A stretch of 64,000 nt of DNA from Anaerorhabdus sp036636695 (GTDB lineage Bacteria; Bacillota_I; Bacilli_A; Erysipelotrichales; Erysipelotrichaceae), in the NCBI RefSeq assembly GCF_036636695.1, contig NZ_JAVWNW010000002.1, one strand, 5' to 3'. Of this stretch, positions 41,943 through 51,944 are shown in pieces. How positions within the stretch are numbered: position 1 is the first letter of the stretch; each line of letters starts with the position of its first letter. Both the position numbers and the translations under genes were made by a program. The notes beneath the pieces were generated by a model, which worked only from the letters and a program-made list of their open reading frames with translations, did no database searches and was not told the DNA's origin.

Positions 41943-42196
41943 TGTTTGTAATATTTGGGACAAAGTCTACACAAAAAATTGTAGCGCAAGAAGGAAAAAT
42001 ACGTTGTGGAAGATGTAATAATATTAGTAACTGGATTGTAATTAAAGTTACTAATTGGTTTTCACTTTTCTTCATTCCAATAATTCCTCTAAGTGTGCGT
42101 TACTATGAACAATGCCCAATATGTAGAGGTCTTACTCAAATTACTAAAGAAGAAGCTGCAACATATATTTTGAAAGGAGAAACACAAGATGTTTAA
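41942..42196 (+). CDS. Small zinc-ribbon protein
   Basis: 84 aa. Two Cys pairs, CGRC (22-25) and CPIC (58-61), are separated by a hydrophobic stretch WFSLFFIPIIPLSVRYY. This is the layout of a widespread zinc-ribbon family in Bacillota. The hydrophobic core may be buried or contact the membrane. Its ATG overlaps the secA stop, and its end overlaps the next lipoprotein gene by 8 bases, so it is cotranslated with both. Function is unknown. Confidence 0.8.
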   Translation: MFVIFGTKSTQKIVAQEGKIRCGRCNNISNWIVIKVTNWFSLFFIPIIPLSVRYYEQCPICRGLTQITKEEAATYILKGETQDV

Positions 42197-43916
42197 AAAA
42201 ATAGTTATTTTATTACTGTCTCTAACTCTTGTTGGCTGTACAAACAATCCGCCAAAAGAAACAGAAGCAGTAGTAGAAAAAGAGCAGAGTCAGGAATTTA
42301 TAAAATTATTAGATGATGAATTTATAAATTATCTTGAATCAGATTTTTTGAATTATCATTATACAATTAAAGATGGTTCTGCGTATAATGCAGAAAAACC
42401 AGAAGTAACATTAGGTAGCATTTCACTAGAAGATTATAGTAGTGGAAAAGAGGTTGCTGAAACATCACTTAAGCAATTAAATGAAATTGATGTTACTACT
42501 TTAAATTCAGAACAAACACGTCAATACAATATCTTGAAACGTTATTTCGAGGATTCAATTGTGGGTTACTCATATCCACTGTTTGACAATTACTTTGCAC
42601 CAAGTACTGGGATTACGAGTAATTTAATTACAAACATGGAAGAATTTAAATTTTATAATGAACAAGATGTAAAAGACTATTTAGTTATCCTTGCAGATAT
42701 ACAACGTTATTTTGCAGATGCGATTACATTTACTGAAATGCAAATTGCTGAAGGACATTTCATGAATGATTTCACAATTAATCAAACAGTTGATGGAATT
42801 GATAAGTTTATTTCAAAAGTTGATGATAATCAGTTTATTGCATCATTCAATGATAAAATCGATGAATTGAATTTAGAAAATGCGGAAGCATATAAAGAAG
42901 AAAATAAAAAAATTGTAACAGAAGAAGTAATTCCTGCTTATGCAACTGTGAAAGAATTCTTACTATCTAATAAGGGAACAACGCCAGATGATATGAATTT
43001 ATCAGGTTCACCAGAAGGAAAGAAATATTATGAAGATTTAATTCAATTGAAATTGGGTACAAATTTATCGATAGAAGAATTATCAAAAATGGGTTTAACT
43101 TATATCCAAAATAAAGTTAAAAAAATAATCCCACTATTTGGTAATGAAGAAGCGATGACAGGATATGAAGAATTTGCAGTGGATTTTGAGACACCGGAAG
43201 AAATGCTGATGTTCTTACAAGAGAATATTACAAAAGCATATCCCCAAGGACCAGAAGTAACATATGAAGCAAGTTATCTAGATCCAACAGTTGCGGATGA
43301 AAATATAGTTGCATATTATTTGATTCCACCGCTTGATTCACCAACTGAAAATATCATTCGTATCAATGGTGATAATGTAGATGATGAATATTCACTATAT
43401 ACCACATTAGCACACGAAGGTTTCCCAGGGCATTTATATCAAAATACCTATTACTTTGATAAAGACGTCCATCCACTATTTAAAGTGCTTACCAATCTAG
43501 GATATGGTGAAGGCTGGGCGATGATGACGGAGCTTGAATCAATTAATTGGGTTGCCGATGAAGATATTGCGACATTGCTTGGTTTTGATATTGAATATGG
43601 ATATATCATGCAAGCAATCGTTGACCTAGGTGTTAATTATAACGGTTGGGGTACTAAGGAAATTAGTGATTTATTAGGAATTACAGATGAAGCTGTGCTG
43701 CAAGAATTATATGAAGGTGTAGTATCAGAACCAGGACAAATTACACCGTATGGATTAGGACTTATGCTATTCAAAACTTATGAAAATGAAGCTAAAGAAG
43801 CACTAGGAGATAAATTTAATCAAATAGATTTTAATAAAGTAATCCTAGATGGTGGTAATAGAGCATTTGAATTTGTGAAAGAAGATGTGAATACATATGT
43901 TGAAAAAAATAAGTAA
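42189..43916 (+). CDS. DUF885 lipoprotein, predicted zinc peptidase
   Basis: 575 aa. Signal with lipobox TLVGC, so anchored outside. The body matches DUF885, predicted to be metallopeptidase-like; the motif LAHEGFPGHLYQ supplies His409, Glu410 and His415, and Glu residues in GEGWAMMTELES may complete the site. Proteins of this family are thought to be carboxypeptidase-like, but direct evidence is thin. Its end overlaps the next lipoprotein gene by 20 bases. Confidence 0.88.
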   Translation: MFKKIVILLLSLTLVGCTNNPPKETEAVVEKEQSQEFIKLLDDEFINYLESDFLNYHYTIKDGSAYNAEKPEVTLGSISLEDYSSGKEVAETSLKQLNEIDVTTLNSEQTRQYNILKRYFEDSIVGYSYPLFDNYFAPSTGITSNLITNMEEFKFYNEQDVKDYLVILADIQRYFADAITFTEMQIAEGHFMNDFTINQTVDGIDKFISKVDDNQFIASFNDKIDELNLENAEAYKEENKKIVTEEVIPAYATVKEFLLSNKGTTPDDMNLSGSPEGKKYYEDLIQLKLGTNLSIEELSKMGLTYIQNKVKKIIPLFGNEEAMTGYEEFAVDFETPEEMLMFLQENITKAYPQGPEVTYEASYLDPTVADENIVAYYLIPPLDSPTENIIRINGDNVDDEYSLYTTLAHEGFPGHLYQNTYYFDKDVHPLFKVLTNLGYGEGWAMMTELESINWVADEDIATLLGFDIEYGYIMQAIVDLGVNYNGWGTKEISDLLGITDEAVLQELYEGVVSEPGQITPYGLGLMLFKTYENEAKEALGDKFNQIDFNKVILDGGNRAFEFVKEDVNTYVEKNK

Positions 43917-45231
43917 GGTGCTGTTATTATGTGCACTTGTATTAGTTACCGGATGCACAAAGAAAGAACCAGTAATAGAACTAACAGATGAAAATATCAA
44001 AGCGATTTCTGTAGAAGTTGCAGATGCATTTGTAAATTCAGAATTTAAGAACATTCCGCAATATTTATCAAAAGAAGCAAAAGAAGAAATAACTCTTCAA
44101 AATCTTACACAAAGTTGGAATAAAGTAACTGAAAATCTTGGTTCTTATCAAACGATGAAGATAGATGTACATCGTTTAGCTGATCGTGATTTAGGTTATG
44201 TGTACATGACATTCAAAAGTGGTACCGTGAAATTATCACTTAGCTTTAATCAAGAAATGAAAATTAAAGGTATGTATTTAAACTATCCTTCAAAAATAGT
44301 TGAAGCTGTTAACACTGATGAATATACAGAACAAAATGTACTCGTAGGTGTTGATGAAATGATAAACGGAATCTTAACTTTACCTGTTGGTGTCGATAAT
44401 CCACCGGTCGCAATTCTTGTACAGGGTTCAGGTGTAAGTAATTTGAATGAGGAAGCTTATGCGATGAAACCATTTGAAGATATTGCCCATGGATTAGCTA
44501 AAGAAGGTATTGCGACAATTCGTTATGATAAACGATATTATGGATATCCCGAATGGGATGGTATTCGTGAGGTATCATTAAATTGGGAATATCTCTATGA
44601 TTTTGCGAGTGTTATTCATCAACTTGAAGATATGCCAGTAAATCATAATCAAATATATGTAATTGGACATAGTCAAGGTGGTATGCTAGCACCACGACTT
44701 GCATATGATCATCCTGAAGTGAAAGGAATCATTTCATTAGCTGGAACACCCCGTGGATTAGAAGAAGTTATGAAGGATCAACAATACAATGCAGTAGTGG
44801 CACAAGGATCAAATGAACAAATGGTTCAAGGTGTTGTGGATTTAGCAGATAAAGTGATTGCTGAAATTCAATCACTTACCAAAGAAACTGCAACTGATAA
44901 AGTAGTGAACAGTTATCCATTAAGTTATTGGTATGAATTAAATCAATCACGGCCATATATCTTTATGAATGAATTAAAATGTGATGTACTAATACTTCAA
45001 GGAGAAAGTGATTTCCAAGTATTCTATGATAAAGATTATCAAGAGTGGATGAAACTAACATCAGGTATGGATAATGTACAAATGAAATCTTATCCAGGAT
45101 TAAGTCATTTCTTTACACCAGCAATCAACAATACAGTAGAGGATTATAAGACTCCTGCAAATGTTGATGAAAAGGTAATTCAAGATATGGCTAGTTGGAT
45201 ACTTAACCGAAAGGTAGAAAAGGGGAAATAA
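43897..45231 (+). CDS. Lipoprotein alpha/beta hydrolase with DUF3887-like N-terminal domain
   Basis: 444 aa. Lipobox LVTGC near residue 20. Residues about 30-135 resemble the DUF3887/NTF2-like domain often placed before such hydrolases. The alpha/beta hydrolase domain follows: oxyanion region QGSGVSN, nucleophile Ser259 in GHSQGG, acid in QGESDFQV and His in GLSHFF. It probably acts as an esterase or peptidase on the cell surface. It is the second lipoprotein hydrolase in a row, and the next gene is an aminopeptidase. Confidence 0.85.
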   Translation: MLKKISKVLLLCALVLVTGCTKKEPVIELTDENIKAISVEVADAFVNSEFKNIPQYLSKEAKEEITLQNLTQSWNKVTENLGSYQTMKIDVHRLADRDLGYVYMTFKSGTVKLSLSFNQEMKIKGMYLNYPSKIVEAVNTDEYTEQNVLVGVDEMINGILTLPVGVDNPPVAILVQGSGVSNLNEEAYAMKPFEDIAHGLAKEGIATIRYDKRYYGYPEWDGIREVSLNWEYLYDFASVIHQLEDMPVNHNQIYVIGHSQGGMLAPRLAYDHPEVKGIISLAGTPRGLEEVMKDQQYNAVVAQGSNEQMVQGVVDLADKVIAEIQSLTKETATDKVVNSYPLSYWYELNQSRPYIFMNELKCDVLILQGESDFQVFYDKDYQEWMKLTSGMDNVQMKSYPGLSHFFTPAINNTVEDYKTPANVDEKVIQDMASWILNRKVEKGK

Positions 45232-46454
45232 TGAACAAAAAAATGATGAACAACTATGCAAAATTAGTTGTAACAAGAGGAATTAACTTACAAAAAGGGC
45301 AAGATGTGATTATTCGTGCATCAACACAACAAGTTGAATTTGCGCGCTGCTTAGTAGATGCATCTTACAAAGCTAAAGCAAGAAAAGTAACAGTGGAATT
45401 TGAAGATGAAGCAATTTCAAAAATGAAATTTAAAAATGAGTCTCTTCAAACATTAAGTAAGGTTGAAACATTTGAAGAAGAAAAACAAAAATATATGACA
45501 GAAACTCTACCTTGTACAATTATTGTAGAAGATGAAGATCCTGATTATTTAAATGGTGTAGATACAGCGAAGATGGCTAAAGCTAGACAAGCAAAATACC
45601 CAATTCTTAAACCTTACATAGATGCTAGGGACAATCGCTATCAATGGGTAATTGTTGCAATGCCTTCATTAGCATGGGCTAAGAAGATTTTTACAGATTG
45701 TAGTGATGAAGAAGCAATGAAGAAACTTGAAGAAGCAATCATTCATTGTACTCGTCTTGAGGGTGATCCAATTGCGAATTGGGATAAGCATGTTAAATTA
45801 ATGGAAGCAAAAGCACGCAAGTTAAATCGCTATCATTTTGATAAACTTACTTATACCGCAAGCAATGGTACAAACTTAACACTTGGATTAAATCCTAAAC
45901 ATGTATGGTTAAGTGCAAGTGAAAAAACATTACAAGGTACAGAATTCATTGCAAATATGCCTACAGAAGAAATATTCACAATGCCTGATAAGTATCGTGT
46001 AGATGGTGTTGTATATTCATCTAAACCATTATCATATCAAGGTAACTTAATTGAAGATTTCAGCATACGTTTTAAAAAAGGTAAAGCTGTTAAAGTTAAA
46101 GCTAAGGTAGGACAAAAGAGTTTAGAAGAAATGATTAGTATGGATGAAGCAGCAGCATATTTAGGTGAAGTTGCATTAGTTCCATTTAATTCACCTATTA
46201 ATGAAACAGGTATTATGTTTTATAATACATTATTTGATGAAAATGCATGTTGTCATTTAGCACTTGGAATGGGTTTTAAAAATAATTTTAAAGCGTATGA
46301 AAAGATGAAAGAAGAAGATTTTGAAGCTGCAAACTACAATGATTCAATGATTCATGTTGATTTCATGATTGGAACAGAAGATTTAAAAATTGTAGGAACT
46401 ACACATGATAGTAAAGAAATTGTTGTATTTGAAAATGGAGTTTGGAAGATTTAA
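45231..46454 (+). CDS. M29 family aminopeptidase
   Basis: 407 aa, thermophilic metalloprotease (M29, AmpS/PepS-like). Metal-binding regions: NMPTEEIFTMPDKYRVDG (Glu), AYLGEVALVPFNSPI (Glu), ACCHLALGMGF (His) and MIHVDFMIGTEDL (His, Asp). No signal peptide, so cytoplasmic. It trims N-terminal residues from peptides. ATG overlaps the preceding stop (TAATG). Last gene of the secA operon. Confidence 0.93.
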   Translation: MNKKMMNNYAKLVVTRGINLQKGQDVIIRASTQQVEFARCLVDASYKAKARKVTVEFEDEAISKMKFKNESLQTLSKVETFEEEKQKYMTETLPCTIIVEDEDPDYLNGVDTAKMAKARQAKYPILKPYIDARDNRYQWVIVAMPSLAWAKKIFTDCSDEEAMKKLEEAIIHCTRLEGDPIANWDKHVKLMEAKARKLNRYHFDKLTYTASNGTNLTLGLNPKHVWLSASEKTLQGTEFIANMPTEEIFTMPDKYRVDGVVYSSKPLSYQGNLIEDFSIRFKKGKAVKVKAKVGQKSLEEMISMDEAAAYLGEVALVPFNSPINETGIMFYNTLFDENACCHLALGMGFKNNFKAYEKMKEEDFEAANYNDSMIHVDFMIGTEDLKIVGTTHDSKEIVVFENGVWKI

Positions 46455-46482
46455 CCCTTTTACGAAAGCTTATTTTAATAAC

Positions 46483-46511
46483 AAGAGTCTATAAATTGTA
46501 GACTCTTTTTC
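46483..46511 (+). terminator. Terminator of the secA operon
   Basis: AAGAGTCTA / TAGACTCTT stem, 7-nt loop, T5 tail. Confidence 0.88.
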
Positions 46512-46603
46512 TTTTGTGAAAAAAAGAAGTGAAGAAACGATAATAAAAGAAGGAGAAAAAAATCAAAAAAATTGAAATTTTGAATGTATTTTAACCCTAG
46601 TCT

Positions 46604-46612
46604 TGTTATAAT
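46604..46612 (+). promoter_or_regulatory. Extended -10 promoter of the Na/Pi symporter gene
   Basis: TGTTATAAT is a perfect extended -10 box. The -35 region is weak. Confidence 0.55.
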
Positions 46613-46641
46613 TACCGTGAGAAAACAACGGGGGACGTACA

Positions 46642-48273
46642 ATGAATATATCTTGGGATGCGATACTAGGCGGTTTTGGTCTCTTCATTTTCGGAATTAA
46701 GTTCATGGGGGATGGCTTAAAAAGCTTAGCGGGGGATAAATTACGAGAATATATCGATAAATATACAACTAAGCCAATTATGGCAGTATTAATTGGTACT
46801 GTAATTACTGTTATTATTCAATCTTCTTCAGCAACCACTGCAATTACTATTGGATTAGTTCGTGCGGGTTTAATGAAACTCGAACAAGCTGCAGGTATAG
46901 TAATGGGTGCCAATATTGGTACAACAATCACAGCATTTATTATTGGATTAAAAGTAGAAAAATTCGCTTTATTCTTCGTTTGTGCTGGAGCTTTAATTAT
47001 TTGTTTTGGTAATAAGAAAAAATTACATTATTTAGGTGAAGTTATTCTGGGTTTTGGATTACTATTTTATGGTTTACGTATAATGGGTGATGCACTTAAA
47101 ACACTAAAAGACTTACCTGAATTTGTTACATTCGCACATGCAGCAGGAGAACAACCTATTTTAGCTTTATTAGCAGGTACGGTTATGACAGGTATCATCC
47201 AATCATCTTCGGCCGTTATTGGTGTTGTACAAAAGATTTATGAAGCAGGTGGAATGTCTTTGATGGCCAGTGTGGCTTTCGTATTTGGTTCTAACATTGG
47301 TACAACAATTACAGGTATTTTCGCAGCTATAGGTGGTTCTTTGGCAGCGAAGCGAACCGCCGGTGTTCATACGTTATTTAATGTTGTGGGTACTATCATA
47401 GGAATGATGTTCCTAGGTGTTTATGTATCCATTGTCGTATACTTAACCGGACTCTTGAAATTATCACCAATGATGCAAATTGCATTTGCACATATTATAT
47501 TTAACTTAGTCACAACATTACTATTCTTCCCATTCTTAAAACAAATGTGTGCAATAGTAAGAAAATTAATTCCTGGTAACGAACCAGAAAAATTAGATGT
47601 TAATATTGATGAATTAAATGATATCTTACCACATCAATTGCCGAGTTCAGCTTTGAATGTATCAAAAGAAGTCATTCTAAAGATGAGTCATGTTGTTGAA
47701 AGAAATGTTAAAGAATCACAAAAATACTTAATGAATCATAAAGCAGGTTCAGAAGATAAAGAAAATATTCTCCAAGCAGAGGGAATTATTAATGGTTTAG
47801 ATCATAAGATAGTTGATTATCTATTGTTGATTTCTAAAGAAGAATTGAATGAATCGGATTTCCAAGAATATAGTTTAAACTTACAAGTAGTTAAAAACTT
47901 AGAACGTATTGGTGATTTAACTGTTAATTTAAGTGAATTCTATGAAATGGTAAAAGAAGATAAGAGTAATTTTACAAAAGAAGCAGTTGAAGAATTAAAG
48001 GCAATGTATGAATTGTTCTATCACATGTTGAATAGTACAATGGAAATCTATACGACAAAAGATTATGCAAAATTTGAAGCATTGCTTGAAGATGAAAACT
48101 ATATGGACTTATTGGAATACGAATCTCGTCAACGTCACTTTGAAAGAATGCGTGATGGTAAGTGTAGTTCAATGATATCTGGTTCAGTATATTGTGATAT
48201 CTTAAGTAATATGGAACGTATGGCTGACCACTGTTGTAATATTGCGAAGGCAGTTTTTGCTGATAAAAAGTAA
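46642..48273 (+). CDS. Sodium/phosphate symporter with PhoU-like C-terminal domain
   Basis: 543 aa. Eight or so membrane segments in residues 1-310 with two inverted repeats, each carrying the Q-S-S-S motif (VIIQSSSATTAITIG and GIIQSSSAVIGVVQ), and GANIGTTIT / GSNIGTTITG. Residues about 340-540 are all-helical and PhoU-like (ERIGDLTVNLSEF, MERMADHCCNIAKAV). It takes up phosphate with Na+. It stands alone between a promoter and a terminator. GGGGGAC precedes the start. Confidence 0.93.
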   Translation: MNISWDAILGGFGLFIFGIKFMGDGLKSLAGDKLREYIDKYTTKPIMAVLIGTVITVIIQSSSATTAITIGLVRAGLMKLEQAAGIVMGANIGTTITAFIIGLKVEKFALFFVCAGALIICFGNKKKLHYLGEVILGFGLLFYGLRIMGDALKTLKDLPEFVTFAHAAGEQPILALLAGTVMTGIIQSSSAVIGVVQKIYEAGGMSLMASVAFVFGSNIGTTITGIFAAIGGSLAAKRTAGVHTLFNVVGTIIGMMFLGVYVSIVVYLTGLLKLSPMMQIAFAHIIFNLVTTLLFFPFLKQMCAIVRKLIPGNEPEKLDVNIDELNDILPHQLPSSALNVSKEVILKMSHVVERNVKESQKYLMNHKAGSEDKENILQAEGIINGLDHKIVDYLLLISKEELNESDFQEYSLNLQVVKNLERIGDLTVNLSEFYEMVKEDKSNFTKEAVEELKAMYELFYHMLNSTMEIYTTKDYAKFEALLEDENYMDLLEYESRQRHFERMRDGKCSSMISGSVYCDILSNMERMADHCCNIAKAVFADKK

Positions 48274-48294
48274 ACCATCGTCTCGATGGTTTTT
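48273..48294 (+). terminator. Terminator after the Na/Pi symporter gene
   Basis: AACCATCG / CGATGGTT stem, TCT loop, T5 run. Confidence 0.82.
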
Positions 48295-48308
48295 CTATAG
48301 GAGGAAAT

Positions 48309-48974
48309 ATGGTTAAAAATGAATGGACACCGTTTTTAAAAGCTGAGTTTGAAAAGGATTATTTTAAAAAGCTAGCAGCCTTTATTCATGAAGAATATGA
48401 AACTAAACAGATATATCCACCAAAACAAAATGTTTTTGCGGCTTTTGAAAATACAGATTTTCCAGATGTAAAAGTAGTAATTCTAGGACAAGATCCATAT
48501 CATCAACCACATCAAGCACATGGTATGTGTTTTTCAGTGCAAAAAGGTGTAAAAATACCACCTAGTCTTTTAAATATGTATAAGGAATTACAAAATGATT
48601 TAGGATATTCAATACCTAAACATGGCTATCTAATGCCTTGGGCAAAGCAAGGCGTATTTTTGTTGAATACAATTCTGACAGTGGAAGATTCTAAACCACT
48701 ATCACATAAAGGAAAAGGTTGGGAACAATTTACAGATGAAGTAATAAAGAAATTAAATAAACGGGAAAAGCCAATGGTCTTTGTATTGTGGGGTAGAAAT
48801 GCACGCGATAAAAGAATTCTAATCACAAATAAAAATCATCTTATTTTAGAGGCTGCCCATCCTTCACCATTATCTGCCCATGCTGGTTTCTTTGGGTCAC
48901 GACCATATTCAAAAATAAATGAATTTCTATTGAAAACGAATCAAGAACCTATACAATGGAGAATCGAGGATTAG
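48309..48974 (+). CDS. ung: Uracil-DNA glycosylase, family 1
   Basis: 221 aa. VVILGQDPYHQPHQAHG contains catalytic Asp62; AAHPSPLSAHAGFFGS contains His184 and the DNA-inserting loop. NTILTVEDSKPLSHKGKGW is also conserved. It removes uracil from DNA. Short gap (1 base) to folC shows an operon. Confidence 0.97.
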   Translation: MVKNEWTPFLKAEFEKDYFKKLAAFIHEEYETKQIYPPKQNVFAAFENTDFPDVKVVILGQDPYHQPHQAHGMCFSVQKGVKIPPSLLNMYKELQNDLGYSIPKHGYLMPWAKQGVFLLNTILTVEDSKPLSHKGKGWEQFTDEVIKKLNKREKPMVFVLWGRNARDKRILITNKNHLILEAAHPSPLSAHAGFFGSRPYSKINEFLLKTNQEPIQWRIED

Positions 48975-48975
48975 T

Positions 48976-50214
48976 ATGTTAGGAACAATTTTAGAAGCAA
49001 ATGAATGGATAATGAAGAGAAAAAATATTGGACTTGGACATAAAGTCTTTTGTGAATTAATGAATGACTTAGGCAATCCTCAGGATAATATTCCAAGCAT
49101 TCATATTGCGGGAACAAATGGCAAGGGAAGTACTGTAACATATATCAAAGATTGTTTAGTTGAAGCTGGATATAAGGTAGGAACTTTTACATCACCACAC
49201 ATTCTTAAACATCAAGATCGTATTCGAATTAATGGGAAATGGATTGATGATGAAAGTTTTCTTAGACTACTAAATCATTATCTAAACATTATTGAAGAGA
49301 AGCAGTTAAATATGTTTGATATTGATATGTTAATTGCATGTGCATATTTTAATGAAGAGAACGTAGATATTGCGATTTATGAAGTTGGTTTGGGTGGACG
49401 AATAGATTGTACCAACTGTTTATCACATCCTCTTGTATCAGTGATTACATCAATAGGATTGGATCATATGGAATTATTAGGGGATACAGTTGAAAAAATT
49501 GCTAAAGAAAAAGCGGGGATTATAAAAAAAGGAGTACCTTGCATAATAGGTGAAATGATTCCATCTGTGAAATCAGTGATTGAAGAAATAGCAGTGTCTA
49601 AACAAAGTGAATTAATTGAATCAAAGAAGTTTATTCAACAAACTATGGATACTTTTGAAGTAGATGATGTATGTTATAAAATATACAATTCAGCAAAATA
49701 TCAAATGCGAAATGCAACGGTTGCATTAACCGTAATTGATTGTCTACAAAGAAAATATAAGTATGAAATTTCTATTCAAAATAAAATTGATGGTATATTA
49801 AAGAGTCATTGGGAAGGGCGCTTTGAAATAATTCAAAAACAACCAACAATTATTTTAGATGGCGCACATAATCAAGAAGGTATTTCTGCTTTGCTTGAAT
49901 CAATTTATGTTTTACCTAGACCATGGATATTTGTTTTTTCAGCATTAAAAGATAAACCTGCAAAATCAATGATTGAACAAATTCATGAGATAGCAGATGA
50001 ATTGATTGTTACTGAATTTGATTTTTATCGAGTTGAACGTGCAAAAAATCTAAAACTATGGGATGATATACTATGTGTTGAAAATACTGTGGAAGCAATT
50101 AACAAAGGGATAGAAGATGCTCATATGACAGGTTCTTGTATCTTGTGCGGATCACTTTATTTTATTAGTGAAGCAAGAAGATATTTAATGAATAGAGGAG
50201 ATAGTAATGAATAA
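48976..50214 (+). CDS. folC: Folylpolyglutamate synthase / dihydrofolate synthase
   Basis: 412 aa Mur ligase-type enzyme. P-loop HIAGTNGKGSTVTYI, SPHILKHQDRIRING, EVGLGGRIDCTN, and GLDHMELLGDTVEKIAKEKA; the C-terminal domain begins near WEGRFEI with LDGAHNQEG. It adds glutamate residues to folates. Overlaps the next gene by 8 bases. Confidence 0.96.
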   Translation: MLGTILEANEWIMKRKNIGLGHKVFCELMNDLGNPQDNIPSIHIAGTNGKGSTVTYIKDCLVEAGYKVGTFTSPHILKHQDRIRINGKWIDDESFLRLLNHYLNIIEEKQLNMFDIDMLIACAYFNEENVDIAIYEVGLGGRIDCTNCLSHPLVSVITSIGLDHMELLGDTVEKIAKEKAGIIKKGVPCIIGEMIPSVKSVIEEIAVSKQSELIESKKFIQQTMDTFEVDDVCYKIYNSAKYQMRNATVALTVIDCLQRKYKYEISIQNKIDGILKSHWEGRFEIIQKQPTIILDGAHNQEGISALLESIYVLPRPWIFVFSALKDKPAKSMIEQIHEIADELIVTEFDFYRVERAKNLKLWDDILCVENTVEAINKGIEDAHMTGSCILCGSLYFISEARRYLMNRGDSNE

Positions 50215-51076
50215 TCGTGTAAATGAAATAGAGAAGGTTAGAAACAATGCAAAGAATACAATTATTCTGTTAATAATTATTTTTGCTATTGGAATAGTTG
50301 CATATGCATGGATGCAAAATTTCTATACAGTAATTGTATTGGTTGTGGTGTTATTATTTTTAATTAGTATTGGATCTAAAAAAACTGCAAATTATCGTTA
50401 TGCCTTTAGAGATTTTAACTTAAGATATCCAGCAGAACTTGCATTTAAAAAAGAAGTTGATATTGATTGGACAGGTATGGATTTACTAAAAGTAGAAGAA
50501 TCACATGTTGTACCTTTTGCCAATCTATTTTCTAGTGAAAATATGGTAACAATCGAGTTGGATGATATTAAAATTGAACGTTCAGATGTAATAACACAAC
50601 TAAAATATACATTGGATGGAAGAAATGCACTCATAAGAACATTATTTAATGGGCGTTATGATATTATGTATTTTCCTAATGATTTAGCTAATTATATTTC
50701 TATACGTGATACTAATATTAGTGGCACTGATTTAGAAAAATACTATAAAGAAGCACCAGCAACAACAAAAGTATTAACTGAGGATAACGACTTTAATAAA
50801 TTGTTTGATGTTTACACCGTAATAGAAAGTGATGTAGAAAAAATATTAACGGATGAAGTACGTACGATTTTAAAGAATTATAAAACGTATCATACAGGAG
50901 TAGTTTATTTTGGTTTCTTGAATAATGAAATTCATCTAGCAGTGAGTCAAGTTGAAACTACAAAAGAACCTTCAGTCTATAAGTCAGTTGAAAAACTAGA
51001 TTTCAGTGAAGAGAAAAAAGATTATGAAAATATGATTGACTTAGCGAGGTATTTTAATGGCCATGAAACAAAATAA
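50207..51076 (+). CDS. DUF3137 membrane protein, copy 1
   Basis: 289 aa. Two adjacent membrane segments (about 18-60), then a soluble domain with VVPFANLFSSENMVTIE and NGRYDIMYFPND, ending in YFGFLNNEIHLAVSQ. The text parallels the next gene throughout and fits DUF3137. Function is unknown. The end overlaps copy 2 by 20 bases. Confidence 0.8.
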   Translation: MNNRVNEIEKVRNNAKNTIILLIIIFAIGIVAYAWMQNFYTVIVLVVVLLFLISIGSKKTANYRYAFRDFNLRYPAELAFKKEVDIDWTGMDLLKVEESHVVPFANLFSSENMVTIELDDIKIERSDVITQLKYTLDGRNALIRTLFNGRYDIMYFPNDLANYISIRDTNISGTDLEKYYKEAPATTKVLTEDNDFNKLFDVYTVIESDVEKILTDEVRTILKNYKTYHTGVVYFGFLNNEIHLAVSQVETTKEPSVYKSVEKLDFSEEKKDYENMIDLARYFNGHETK

Positions 51077-51944
51077 TAAAGAGACATGTACTTTAGTAGA
51101 TATCGAGAAGTATCGAATAAACGCTATCATTTGGGGTTTGGTAATGATTGCGACAATCGTACTTTTATTAATTTCTTTCTTTGTACAAGAAATGGCTTTT
51201 TTCTTTGTCATGTTTATTCTTGTTGTAGTAATATTTATTTTTTCATCAAGCCAATCGAAATTTAAAAAAGCTTTTAAACATTATTTCATTGCCCAACAAT
51301 TTGAATCAGCTTTGGGCGTACCTGTGGATGTTGAATTAAATGGATACAGTGTGGAATACATTAAAGATTCTCACTTAATTCCAACATCCAATACCTTTTC
51401 TAGTGATGATTTGATTAGCTTTGATTATGCAGGTATAAAGGTTCGTCGTGGCGATGTACATACAGAACAAGTAACATCAACGGGTAAAAGTACAACCCGA
51501 GTAACACTTTTTAAAGGTCAATATATGACATTTACTTTTCCAAAAACAATTACTAGTTTTATGGTGATTAAAGATAATGCTTTCTTTGATGATAAACCTG
51601 ATGGATTTTTTTCATCCGCACCAAAAACAACAAAAGTGGAATTTGAAAGTATTGAATTCAATAAGATGTTTGATACATTTGCGGCAGATGAACATGAAGC
51701 TTTCTATTTGGTAACACCACAATTCATGCAATTATTAATGGATTTTAGAGTAAGGCAAGGATGTAAAGTATATTATGGATTTATGAGAAATGAGTTTCAC
51801 ATTGCCATCGATACAAGAGAAAACATGTTTGAACCATCGCTACTACAAAAAGTTGATGAAAGCAGTGGAACAATTGATAATAATCATATTCATGAGATTG
51901 TGAATATGATAAATCATTTTAGATTAGTGGAGGATGAAGGATAA
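51057..51944 (+). CDS. DUF3137 membrane protein, copy 2
   Basis: 295 aa. Same plan as copy 1: two membrane segments (about 20-65), then LIPTSNTFSSDDLISFDYAG, FKGQYMTFTFP, and YYGFMRNEFHIAID near the end. DUF3137 proteins often sit next to LemA, as here. ATG 51057 and 51063 are both possible starts. The stop overlaps the LemA start. Confidence 0.82.
   Translation: MAMKQNNKETCTLVDIEKYRINAIIWGLVMIATIVLLLISFFVQEMAFFFVMFILVVVIFIFSSSQSKFKKAFKHYFIAQQFESALGVPVDVELNGYSVEYIKDSHLIPTSNTFSSDDLISFDYAGIKVRRGDVHTEQVTSTGKSTTRVTLFKGQYMTFTFPKTITSFMVIKDNAFFDDKPDGFFSSAPKTTKVEFESIEFNKMFDTFAADEHEAFYLVTPQFMQLLMDFRVRQGCKVYYGFMRNEFHIAIDTRENMFEPSLLQKVDESSGTIDNNHIHEIVNMINHFRLVEDEG

Noticed and set aside
41942..42196. 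Zinc-ribbon gene as a split-off SecA tail
   Set aside because: Its Cys pattern (two CxxC pairs 32 residues apart) differs from the SecA tail CxCxSGxxxxxCH, so it is not a frameshifted SecA end.
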